Assembly (NCBI GenBank): GCA_015232865.1
Contig: JADFYU010000047.1
Span: 1 to 18,271 of the forward strand
Length of the DNA: 18,271 nt
Reading direction: 5' to 3'
Origin: Magnetococcales bacterium
GTDB lineage: Bacteria > Pseudomonadota > Magnetococcia > Magnetococcales > UBA8363
The position numbers and the translations under genes are program-made. The notes below the pieces were generated by a model. The model saw only the letters and a list, made by a program, of their open reading frames with translations, did no database searches and was not told the DNA's origin. Positions 7,205 through 14,424 of the stretch are shown piece after piece (positions within the stretch are counted from its first letter, which is position 1; the number at the start of each line of letters is the position of its first letter).

Positions 7205-10200
7205 ATGCACGCCTGTATCACCTCCAACGCTACTTTGGAAAACCTCATCCAAGAGACCGCGGCCTTGGTTCCCACCAAGGATCGACCGACCCTAGAACAA
7301 TTTCTCAGCCTGATTCTGGCCGATATGCAGTGCTCTCCCAACGAAGAGTTGCACGACTGGCAATCCAAAACGGTCCTGGCCAATCTGTTCCGTTTCTTTC
7401 AAAAGCCGCCCAGCACCCAGACCGAACAGGTCAAGGTCCAGATCACTTCAGGAGCCGGGACCGAAGAGACCCGCGTCATCATTCATCTCAGCGACACCCC
7501 GTTCATTCTCGGCACTCTGAGAAACTATCTAAAAAAAAGTGGCTTTACCCTTTACGCACAAACCCATACGACCTTTACGGTCAAGCGGAATGATCAGGGA
7601 GAGATCGAAGAGATTTTATCGGAACGATCCACAACCAGCCAGAAAAAACCACCCGGTTTCAAGCAGGAGATGATCCTGTTCATCCTGACAGAAGCGATGC
7701 CGGACAAGTTGGCCTTGAAAAAATTGCGCGAGGATCTGGTCGCCACCCTGACCTCGGTCAAGCAGTCGGTTGAAGATTTTCCTGAAGTAACCCAAATCAT
7801 CAAAAAAGAGGCTGAGGTTTTGGCCAGCTCTGGCCGAACCGTCGACAGCAATTTTTTACTCTGGACCCTGGACGACAATTTTGTCTTCATGGGTATGCAG
7901 GCTTTAACCCAGACCAGTGACGGATTGACCCATGTCACCAAGCCCAACGCGCTGGGTATTTTTCGGGGACACAACCCCCATGCCTTGCTGGACCGGATTA
8001 CCCCCGGCCTGCGCCAAGAGATCGACAGCATCCTCAAAGACCCCGAATCTCCCCACTATCAACAGGAGGGGGTCTCCGTTGAATATTGTCAACACGGCCA
8101 GTCCATTATCTATGATTCGGAGGGGGTGGACTTTTTCACCATTCGTCACAAGGGAACACAACCGGACAGTTGGATGGTGCTTCTGGTCTTGGGCCGTTTT
8201 TCTCGGACAGCCCACGCCAGCCGTTCTTCTACGGTTCCCATTCTTTCCGAGCGACTCAACAACACCTTGAATCTCTCCGGCTATCCGGCCGGCTCTTATC
8301 TGCGCCATGAATTCCGCAGCCTTTTTGACCGCATGCCCCTGCGAGAACTTTTTTATTCCAAGCCGGAAGTGTTGACCGAACAGATTCGTAACATTTTAAA
8401 AATGCAGGGTGATACGGATGTCAGCATCAATGCCCGACTTGGCAATCACGGGAACTATCTTTCCATTCTGACCGTCTTGTCCCGCAACCGATATACCGCT
8501 CACCTGGAAGAGCGGGTGGCCTCTGTTCTTTCCCAGCATTACCCCATCACCTCCATCAACGTCTCAGAGAGCGGCACCCTGTTTTTCATTGTCTGTTATG
8601 CCAAACATGACCCCAAAGTCCCCCTGGCCCTGGAGTTGGTCCAGATCCAAGAGCAGATCAACAAACTGGTCATGACCTGGGATGATGAGTTGCGCAAAAG
8701 ATTATTGGAATCCCATCCACAAAAACAGGCCTTGAACTATTTTACCCGTTACAGTCGGTATTTTGAACCGATTTACAAAGAGTCCACAACACCCAAACAG
8801 GCAGCCAAGGATATTCAGATCATCGAAGCCATGGTCGGAGAGTCCCCTTTTTCTGCCCGTCTGATCCGTCATCAATCAGGAAAAACCTTCGTCAAACTTT
8901 TTTCCACCGTGGCGGTTGAGCTGACCCAAATGGTCCAGACCTTTGATAATTTTGGTATCACCTGCCTTCATGAACTCTCCTCATCGGTCAAACATGCCGA
9001 TCGTCAGGCAACCATCGTTCAACGGTTTGAGGTGGGTGGCAGTGAAGAGAGCCGGAAATTACTCTATGACCAATCCGACTGTTTCCTGGAGGCCCTGACC
9101 GCTCTCAGACGAGACACGCTGCTGGATGACGAGTTGAATCGACTGGTCATCCTGGAAGGTTTGAACCATCGGGAAATCTCACTGCTGCAAGCGCTGCGAC
9201 AGTATCAACTTCAGATCCATCCTGAGCTGTCCGCCATCAAGGTCAATCGGGTTTTGCTGCAATATCCAGCTTTGTCCGGTTTAATTCTCAAGCTCTTTTT
9301 GTGCCGTTTCAATCCACAGATCAAGAGTCGCAACAAACCGATTCAAGCCTTGAAGGATGAAATTGAAAACGGCTTGGCACAGGTTGCCAATTTACAAGAC
9401 GATCAGGTTTTGCGCGGCTTGGTCAATGTGGTCGATGCTCTTATCCGAACCAACTATTTTCAATCTCCCACCCCCACCGTCCTCTCCTTCAAGGTAGATT
9501 GCCAATTAATCAACAGAATGCCAATCCCCAGGCCGTGGTGTGAAATTTTCGTCTTTGGTCCCCATGTCGAAGGGATTCACCTGCGGGGTGCGAAAGTGGC
9601 TCGGGGTGGGTTGCGTTTTTCCGACCGGTTCGAAGATTATCGGACTGAGGTATTGGGATTGATGAAGACCCAGATGGTCAAGAACGCCATCATCGTTCCG
9701 TTGGGGGCGAAAGGCGGATTTATCATTCCGCGTCTCAATGAACAGCCCAAGAATCAGCAAAAGGAGTGGGTCGCCGCTCAATACAAGAGTTTTATTAGGG
9801 CCTTACTGGATATCACCGACAACCGGGTCGGTGAGCAGATCGTCCATCCCGCCAATGCCGTCATCTATGACCAGGATGACCCCTATCTGGTGGTGGCCGC
9901 CGACAAGGGCACCGCCGCATTCTCCGATTTGGCCAACGAAGTGGCCGAGAAGGAGTATCAGTTCTGGCTTGGAGACGCCTTTGCCTCCGGCGGATCCAAC
10001 GGCTACGACCACAAAAAAGTCGGGATCACCGCCCGTGGGGCCTGGGAGTGTATCGCTCTCCACTTCGAGGAGTTGAACCGCAATATTCACAAAGATCCCT
10101 TTACCGTGGTCGCCATCGGCGACATGGCCGGCGATGTCTTCGGCAACGGCATGCTGGCCTCCAAACAAATCGCCCTGATTGGTGCCTTCAATCATCTGCA

Positions 10201-12055
10201 TATTTTTCTCGACCCCAATCCAGACCTGGCGACCAGTTTTGAAGAGCGCAAACGACTCTTTGAGTTACCCCGCTCCTCCTGGACCGATTACAATACGAAA
10301 CTGATCTCGGAAGGAGGTGGTATTTTCCTGCGCAACGCCAAAGCCATCCCGCTCAACGATTCTCTGCATCAGATTCTGGCGACCAAAGCCAAATCCCTCT
10401 CCGGCGAAGAGGTCATCAAAAAATTGCTTCAAGCCAAGGTTGACCTGCTCTATAACGGCGGAATTGGAACCTATATCAAAGCCAGCAGTGAGAGCCACCA
10501 GGAGGTTTCGGACAAAAGCAACGATTCGGTACGGATCAACGGCTCTGAGGTTCGCGCTCTGATTATCGGTGAGGGCGGCAACCTGGGAATCACGCAAAAA
10601 GGACGATTGGAAATCAGCCGGAATCTTGCTCAGGAAGATCGGGGGCGCATCAATACCGACGCCTTGGACAACTCCGGCGGTGTCGATTTGAGCGACCATG
10701 AGGTCAACCTGAAGATCCTGCTCAATCATCTGGTCCAAAATGGTGAAATTGAAAATCAGCAGAGCCGTAACAGCATGTTGGCCAGTTTGACCAATGAAAT
10801 CGCCAACAGCGTTCTGGAAGATAACCGAATGCAGCATCAGGCCATCAGTCGGGATCAGCTTCACAGTCTGGACGAGGGCGAATTGTACCTGAAAATCCTG
10901 GAGACCCTGCATGAAAAAGCCGGACTGGATTTTATCGCCGAAGATATTCCCGAACCGGAGACACTCCTGGAGTGGATCAAAAAAAACCAGGGATTTCCCA
11001 GGCCGCTGCTGGCCATTATTCTGGGATACAGCAAGCTCTTTTTACAACAGAGACTGTTATCATCGGAGGTGGTTGATCTGCTTTTCTTCGAGCACCATCT
11101 GACCGACTATTTTCCGGTAAGCATCGGCCGGGAGTTTGATGCTCACCTCAGCTCTCACTTCCTGAAACGAGAGATCATCGCCAGTCAGATCACCAATCGG
11201 GTCATCAATCAAGCGGGGGTTGGCCATCTGTTTTCCGTTTACCATGTCATCCAGGAGAAAGGGACGTTTGACAACCCCATGGCCCTGTTGGTCAAAGCCT
11301 ATCTGATCATCGAAAACCTGCTCGACGCCCCCCGTTTCAGAACTCAGATTCACGGCCTGGGCCCCTCCATTTCGACCCGAATCAAATATCAAGCCCTGGA
11401 TGAGATGGAGCGGGTGATCCTGCATCTGGCCAAATGGATGTTGACCCATTTGGGTGCTGATCGAATATCCATTGATATTATAAACCTATACTCTAAAATC
11501 ATCCGCGCGTTTCGGACCAATCTTTGGACATCTCTGCCGAACCTGGTTTCTAAAGATCAGATGAATCTTTTGGCCCAACGCCAACAGGAATTGATCAAAA
11601 AAGGATTGCCGGCGGACCTCTCCACAGAGACGGTGATGCTGCCGTTTCTCAGAGATGTAATGACCATTTTGCATATCAAGGAATCTCTGCACACCCAATT
11701 TGAACAGGTGGGACACCTCTACATCCAGATTGATGACTATTTCGGCCTCTCCTGGATCGATAGCAATCTGAAAAAAGTCCACACCCGTGATGAATGGGGC
11801 CGGATGAACATTGAGAATCTGCGAAAAGAACTGTTGGATACCAGAACCCAACTGGTTAAAGGGGTTATTTCATTTAAACGGCATAATGAATCCATCGCCG
11901 AATCCTTCCAGAGCTATCTCCAGGAGGTTTCCGATGTCAACGTTCAATACCAATCGCTGCTGAACCAGATAAAAGCCGCCGAAAAACCGGACCATTTGCC
12001 GCTTTCGGTATTGGTTCGCAAACTAAGGGATTTAATGCTCCACTCTCAGGCCTGA
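7205..12055 (+). CDS. gdhB: NAD-specific glutamate dehydrogenase, large (180-kDa) type
   Basis: Predicted cytoplasmic enzyme of 1616 residues that oxidatively deaminates glutamate to 2-oxoglutarate and ammonium with NAD. The length matches the large GDH class known from Streptomyces, Pseudomonas and Caulobacter, in which a long regulatory N-terminus precedes the catalytic core. The core is recognisable: VARGGLRFSDR (about 799-809), QMVKNAIIVPLGAKGGF with Lys826 and Lys836, the dinucleotide-binding region with GDMAGDVFGNGML (about 973-985), YNGGIGTYIKA near 1084 and IIGEGGNLGITQKGR near 1120. The C-terminal 400 residues are helical and family-typical. The ATG has GGGAA seven bases upstream. 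The frame is uninterrupted. Members of this class are often allosterically controlled, but nothing in the sequence shows which effector acts here. The APS kinase gene follows after 27 bases. The gene name follows common usage and may differ between genomes. Confidence 0.96.
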   Translation: MHACITSNATLENLIQETAALVPTKDRPTLEQFLSLILADMQCSPNEELHDWQSKTVLANLFRFFQKPPSTQTEQVKVQITSGAGTEETRVIIHLSDTPFILGTLRNYLKKSGFTLYAQTHTTFTVKRNDQGEIEEILSERSTTSQKKPPGFKQEMILFILTEAMPDKLALKKLREDLVATLTSVKQSVEDFPEVTQIIKKEAEVLASSGRTVDSNFLLWTLDDNFVFMGMQALTQTSDGLTHVTKPNALGIFRGHNPHALLDRITPGLRQEIDSILKDPESPHYQQEGVSVEYCQHGQSIIYDSEGVDFFTIRHKGTQPDSWMVLLVLGRFSRTAHASRSSTVPILSERLNNTLNLSGYPAGSYLRHEFRSLFDRMPLRELFYSKPEVLTEQIRNILKMQGDTDVSINARLGNHGNYLSILTVLSRNRYTAHLEERVASVLSQHYPITSINVSESGTLFFIVCYAKHDPKVPLALELVQIQEQINKLVMTWDDELRKRLLESHPQKQALNYFTRYSRYFEPIYKESTTPKQAAKDIQIIEAMVGESPFSARLIRHQSGKTFVKLFSTVAVELTQMVQTFDNFGITCLHELSSSVKHADRQATIVQRFEVGGSEESRKLLYDQSDCFLEALTALRRDTLLDDELNRLVILEGLNHREISLLQALRQYQLQIHPELSAIKVNRVLLQYPALSGLILKLFLCRFNPQIKSRNKPIQALKDEIENGLAQVANLQDDQVLRGLVNVVDALIRTNYFQSPTPTVLSFKVDCQLINRMPIPRPWCEIFVFGPHVEGIHLRGAKVARGGLRFSDRFEDYRTEVLGLMKTQMVKNAIIVPLGAKGGFIIPRLNEQPKNQQKEWVAAQYKSFIRALLDITDNRVGEQIVHPANAVIYDQDDPYLVVAADKGTAAFSDLANEVAEKEYQFWLGDAFASGGSNGYDHKKVGITARGAWECIALHFEELNRNIHKDPFTVVAIGDMAGDVFGNGMLASKQIALIGAFNHLHIFLDPNPDLATSFEERKRLFELPRSSWTDYNTKLISEGGGIFLRNAKAIPLNDSLHQILATKAKSLSGEEVIKKLLQAKVDLLYNGGIGTYIKASSESHQEVSDKSNDSVRINGSEVRALIIGEGGNLGITQKGRLEISRNLAQEDRGRINTDALDNSGGVDLSDHEVNLKILLNHLVQNGEIENQQSRNSMLASLTNEIANSVLEDNRMQHQAISRDQLHSLDEGELYLKILETLHEKAGLDFIAEDIPEPETLLEWIKKNQGFPRPLLAIILGYSKLFLQQRLLSSEVVDLLFFEHHLTDYFPVSIGREFDAHLSSHFLKREIIASQITNRVINQAGVGHLFSVYHVIQEKGTFDNPMALLVKAYLIIENLLDAPRFRTQIHGLGPSISTRIKYQALDEMERVILHLAKWMLTHLGADRISIDIINLYSKIIRAFRTNLWTSLPNLVSKDQMNLLAQRQQELIKKGLPADLSTETVMLPFLRDVMTILHIKESLHTQFEQVGHLYIQIDDYFGLSWIDSNLKKVHTRDEWGRMNIENLRKELLDTRTQLVKGVISFKRHNESIAESFQSYLQEVSDVNVQYQSLLNQIKAAEKPDHLPLSVLVRKLRDLMLHSQA

Positions 12056-12082
12056 TTTTCAAGAAAGGGATATGAATTAATC

Positions 12083-12706
12083 ATGACAGGAAAAAGTTCA
12101 AATACCGTCTGGCACACTGTGACGATCTCCCGCAAGGATCGGGAGAAACTCAACAACCATCGCAGTTTTTTGCTCTGGTTCACCGGTCTGTCCGGTTCCG
12201 GGAAATCGACATTGGTTCAAGGCGTCGAACAGGAACTCCATAAAAAAGGCATGCGCACCTATGCTTTGGATGGAGACAACGTCCGTCATGGACTCTGCGG
12301 AGATTTGGGATTTTCAGCGGCCGATCGGGTCGAAAATATTCGTCGGATCGGTGAGGTCGCCAATCTGATGGTGGATGGAGGTCTCATCACACTGGCCGCC
12401 TTCATCTCCCCCTTCATCAGTGATCGGAAAAAAGTTCGGAACCTGATGCCTCCCGGGGATTTTATCGAAGTTTATTGTGACAGTTCGCTGCAAAAATGTG
12501 AAGAGCGAGATGTCAAAGGTCTTTACAAAAAAGCAAGGCTGGGTGAAATTCGTGAATTTACTGGCATTTCCTCCCCATACGAAGCACCAATCAATCCAGA
12601 ACTGGTACTGAATACCGGAGAAAACAGCGAAGCTGACTGTATCGCCCAGGTCATGGCCCATATTGAAAATCGGTTGGCCTTGAGAGAGTGGGAGATGAAC
12701 ATTTAA
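12083..12706 (+). CDS. cysC: Adenylylsulfate (APS) kinase
   Basis: Cytoplasmic kinase of 207 residues that phosphorylates adenosine 5'-phosphosulfate to PAPS, used for sulfate reduction or sulfonation. Visible motifs are the P-loop GLSGSGKS (35-42), DGDNVRHGL (63-71), RRIGEVANLM, the FISPF active-site segment with Ser109, and DVKGLYKKA. This is the full family length, free-standing and not fused to CysN. No sulfate adenylyltransferase or PAPS reductase gene lies in the window, so the context does not say whether PAPS serves assimilation or sulfation of a surface molecule. It starts 27 bases after glutamate dehydrogenase and could be co-transcribed. The ribosome site is weak: AAAGGGA lies about 13 bases before the ATG. 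Its TAA stop lies inside the motif AACCTGAAT that also follows another gene at 14057. Confidence 0.95.
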   Translation: MTGKSSNTVWHTVTISRKDREKLNNHRSFLLWFTGLSGSGKSTLVQGVEQELHKKGMRTYALDGDNVRHGLCGDLGFSAADRVENIRRIGEVANLMVDGGLITLAAFISPFISDRKKVRNLMPPGDFIEVYCDSSLQKCEERDVKGLYKKARLGEIREFTGISSPYEAPINPELVLNTGENSEADCIAQVMAHIENRLALREWEMNI

Positions 12707-12708
12707 CC

Positions 12709-12845
12709 TGAATTGGGCTGTTGAACGTGCGCGCATGGTGCAAACCATCGATTTAACAGGTGGAACAGAAAATGTCGCCGTCGTCTTGTTGGTGATGGGA
12801 TCATCTCTTTTTGTGCCAGGTACGCGCCGACAACTGTCGTTCCCA
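12709..12845 (+). repeat. Imperfect palindromic intergenic element, copy B
   Basis: The block 12737-12821 aligns without gaps to 14174-14258 over 85 bases, with about 54 identities by hand count. Its flanks also match the ends of that palindrome, although about 22 bases are missing from the right arm. Within this copy, TGGTGCAAA (12736-12744) can pair with TTTGTGCCA (12810-12818), using two G-U pairs, and the outer arms around 12718-12731 can pair with 12822-12836. It fills most of the gap between the APS kinase and DUF3301 genes. Confidence 0.6.
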
Positions 12846-12892
12846 GGTAGACAACCGGGGTTCGGATCTCATTTTACCCGGTTGGAATGGTC

Positions 12893-13204
12893 ATGGAAAT
12901 AACCCTGCTGTTGCTGTTGGGCGTTGGATTTTTCTGGTACTCAACCATGAGGGCCAGAGAGCGGGGGCTGACCATCGCCCGACAGGTCTGCTCAGAAATC
13001 GGAATGCCGCTGCTGGATGACACCATCTTTCTCTCCCACCTCAGCTTGAAAAGGGCAGCCGGAGGTCAACTCAAGATTTCAAGGGTCTATACCTTTCGAT
13101 ATCTGGGAGAGCGCAACCACATCTACCATGCCAGTTTGATCCTTGTTGGGGAACGGCAGGAATCACTCCTGCTGGACACCCGACAGAGTGAAAATCCAAA
13201 GTGA
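12893..13204 (+). CDS. DUF3301-family membrane-anchored protein
   Basis: Small protein of 103 residues from the ATG at 12893. It has one N-terminal hydrophobic segment (MEITLLLLLGVGFFWYS), then RARERGLTIARQVCSEIGMPLLDDTI and a strand-rich tail with LKISRVYTFRY. This order matches DUF3301, a proteobacterial family of unknown function. The membrane segment probably anchors the protein with the basic remainder in the cytoplasm. An upstream ATG at 12887 would add two residues, but GGTTGGA fits the 12893 start better. The gene follows the palindromic copy B. No terminator with a clear U run was found after it. Confidence 0.85.
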   Translation: MEITLLLLLGVGFFWYSTMRARERGLTIARQVCSEIGMPLLDDTIFLSHLSLKRAAGGQLKISRVYTFRYLGERNHIYHASLILVGERQESLLLDTRQSENPK

Positions 13205-13453
13205 TCGGGGAAGAGAGCCTCTCTCCAAAAAATCAGGCAGTAAACCGTTTATTATTTGTTTTGGAAAATAAAATTTGTGATACTGAGGGGGTCGATTTAT
13301 TCAACCTGAATTTGGCGTCGATCACAACACAGAGGGTTAAACCCAGATTCGGCAGATATCCGTGAGAAAGCGTTGTGACCGTGTGGTTTATCCATCTTGT
13401 TTGTCTTTTGGCCAACATTGGTCGCCTTCGGTTAAGCCGGGAGTCGTAAATTA
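13205..13453. other. Intergenic region with partial repeat
   Basis: About 250 bases between two plus-strand genes. It contains the motif AACCTGAAT (13303-13311) and a diverged partial copy of the palindromic repeat at 13344-13392. TCACAAC and GTTGTGA nearby can pair as a short stem. No additional gene is supported. Confidence 0.45.
13344..13392 (+). repeat. Diverged partial copy of the intergenic repeat, copy D
   Basis: It shares AGATTCGGCAG at one end and GGTTTATC at the other with 14146-14194, separated by exactly 29 bases in both places. Identity is about 33 of 49 positions without gaps, concentrated at the ends. The second palindrome arm is not convincing, so this may be a decayed half element. 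Confidence 0.45.
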
Positions 13454-14059
13454 ATGCAACTACCAAACCAGAAACAGAACTCCTTCGTCAAAGGTCTTCT
13501 CACCTTCTATCTCATTTTTCTGGCCATATTTTTTGCTGCTGCCCCATTTCTGACCCTGTGGCTCTACGCCGAAGCGGATCTCAGCCTCACTCTGCTGCCT
13601 CAACTGATCGGCTTTTGCCTGCAGGGCGCATTTTTGGTGGTTGTCTTCGCCATCTACGAAAAACGCTCAACCATCAACACCAAACGCAATCATAAATTTG
13701 TCTTACGGACCTTTCTCTCCTCGTTCGTCACCCCGTGTCTCGGCGCAAAAGGTCATGCGGATGAGGGGTTGATCTGCGCACCCGCCATTTTCGCGAACGC
13801 TGTTGAAAATTTAAAATCCGCCGGCATTTCCGAAACGGTATCCTCGACACTCAAACAGGTTGCCCGGCAGAACATCACCTCCATGGAATCTCTGACCGTC
13901 CTTGCGGCTCAGGTTGATCATTTTCATCTGAAAATATGGAGCAACATTTTGCACGAGAGCCGTAGTATTCAGGGTTCGTCCGACCCGGTCGCAGTTAAAG
14001 AAGCGATACTGCGTTTATTGGAAAACATTCGCCAATTTGATGAACTGATAATTTATTAA
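13454..14059 (+). CDS. Unrecognised two-helix membrane protein
   Basis: Protein of 201 residues that I do not recognise. Two hydrophobic segments are clear: about 14-38 (LLTFYLIFLAIFFAAAPFL) and about 47-69 (LIGFCLQGAFLVVVFAIYE). They form a hairpin with a short acidic loop (AEADLS). The remaining 130 residues begin with a basic stretch (EKRSTINTKRNHKF), which suggests a cytoplasmic domain, and appear helical. GGGAG lies about 11 bases before the ATG. Codon use looks like that of the neighbours. It lies upstream of the hybrid kinase but is separated by 365 bases with a palindromic element, so a functional link is only possible. Its TAA stop is part of AACCTGAAT, as for the APS kinase gene. 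Confidence 0.75.
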   Translation: MQLPNQKQNSFVKGLLTFYLIFLAIFFAAAPFLTLWLYAEADLSLTLLPQLIGFCLQGAFLVVVFAIYEKRSTINTKRNHKFVLRTFLSSFVTPCLGAKGHADEGLICAPAIFANAVENLKSAGISETVSSTLKQVARQNITSMESLTVLAAQVDHFHLKIWSNILHESRSIQGSSDPVAVKEAILRLLENIRQFDELIIY

Positions 14060-14110
14060 CCTGAATCCGATCCGTGTCCGCTCACACCAAACACAACGGA
14101 AGATCCGCTC

Positions 14111-14136
14111 AGCCCTGACAAGAGGCTTTATTTTTT
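14111..14136 (+). terminator. Weak intrinsic terminator candidate
   Basis: AGCC (14111-14114) can pair with GGCT (14124-14127) and is followed by TTATTTTTT. The stem is only four base pairs with a partly mismatched interior, so the call rests mainly on the T run and its position 52 bases after a stop codon. Confidence 0.3.
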
Positions 14137-14145
14137 CCGTTACCT

Positions 14146-14304
14146 TAGATTCGGCAGTTGGAAGTGCGTAATCGGTGCAACATATTGGTTTATCTGATAA
14201 ACTGGAAAAAATCGAAGTCACCTTATTGGTGATGAGACTTTTTTCTAGTTGGCCAGGTGAATCAAGAGGTTGGGCCGATTGCGTGCTTACAACTGCCGTA
14301 TCTA
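14146..14304 (+). repeat. 159-base imperfect palindromic element, copy A
   Basis: The left arm begins TAGATTCGGCAGTTGGAAG and the reverse complement of the right arm begins TAGATACGGCAGTTGTAAG. Hand alignment of the two arms without gaps gives roughly two-thirds identity over about 80-90 bases, highest at the ends, so nearly the whole element is one long inverted repeat centred near 14225. GTTAC occurs as a direct repeat on both flanks (14139-14143 and 14307-14311), two bases outside the arms, which could be a target-site duplication. It resembles a MITE or an ERIC-like intergenic palindrome; I do not recognise the family. Confidence 0.8.
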
Positions 14305-14424
14305 GGGTTACAGCGGCTAAACGGACAGTTGGGCCATGAACACGTCTTCAATGGCTCAAGTTAAGATAACAGCGCTTTCAACTCGGGACAGGAACCCTGG
14401 ATCAACACAAGGCTTCCAAGCAAT

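Larger units (their letters stand above)
14060..14424. other. Intergenic region upstream of the hybrid kinase
   Basis: About 365 bases without a supported gene. In order it holds a weak terminator candidate at 14111-14136, the 159-base palindromic element at 14146-14304, the motif TAAGATAACAG (14362-14372), and a leader to the kinase ATG at 14425. The leader has no strong ribosome site. Promoter elements could not be assigned. Confidence 0.5.

Noticed and set aside
7156..7593. 145-residue plus-strand open frame overlapping the start of glutamate dehydrogenase
   Set aside because: Different frame, biased composition, and the overlapping dehydrogenase frame continues for 1616 residues with known motifs.
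10265..10912. 215-residue minus-strand open frame inside glutamate dehydrogenase
   Set aside because: Antisense shadow of the conserved catalytic core; no ribosome site or domain.
2310..13262. Shared 15-mer TTTATTATTTGTTTT in two intergenic regions (near 2320 and 13247)
   Set aside because: AT-rich, low-complexity sequence with no extended similarity on either side; probably coincidence.
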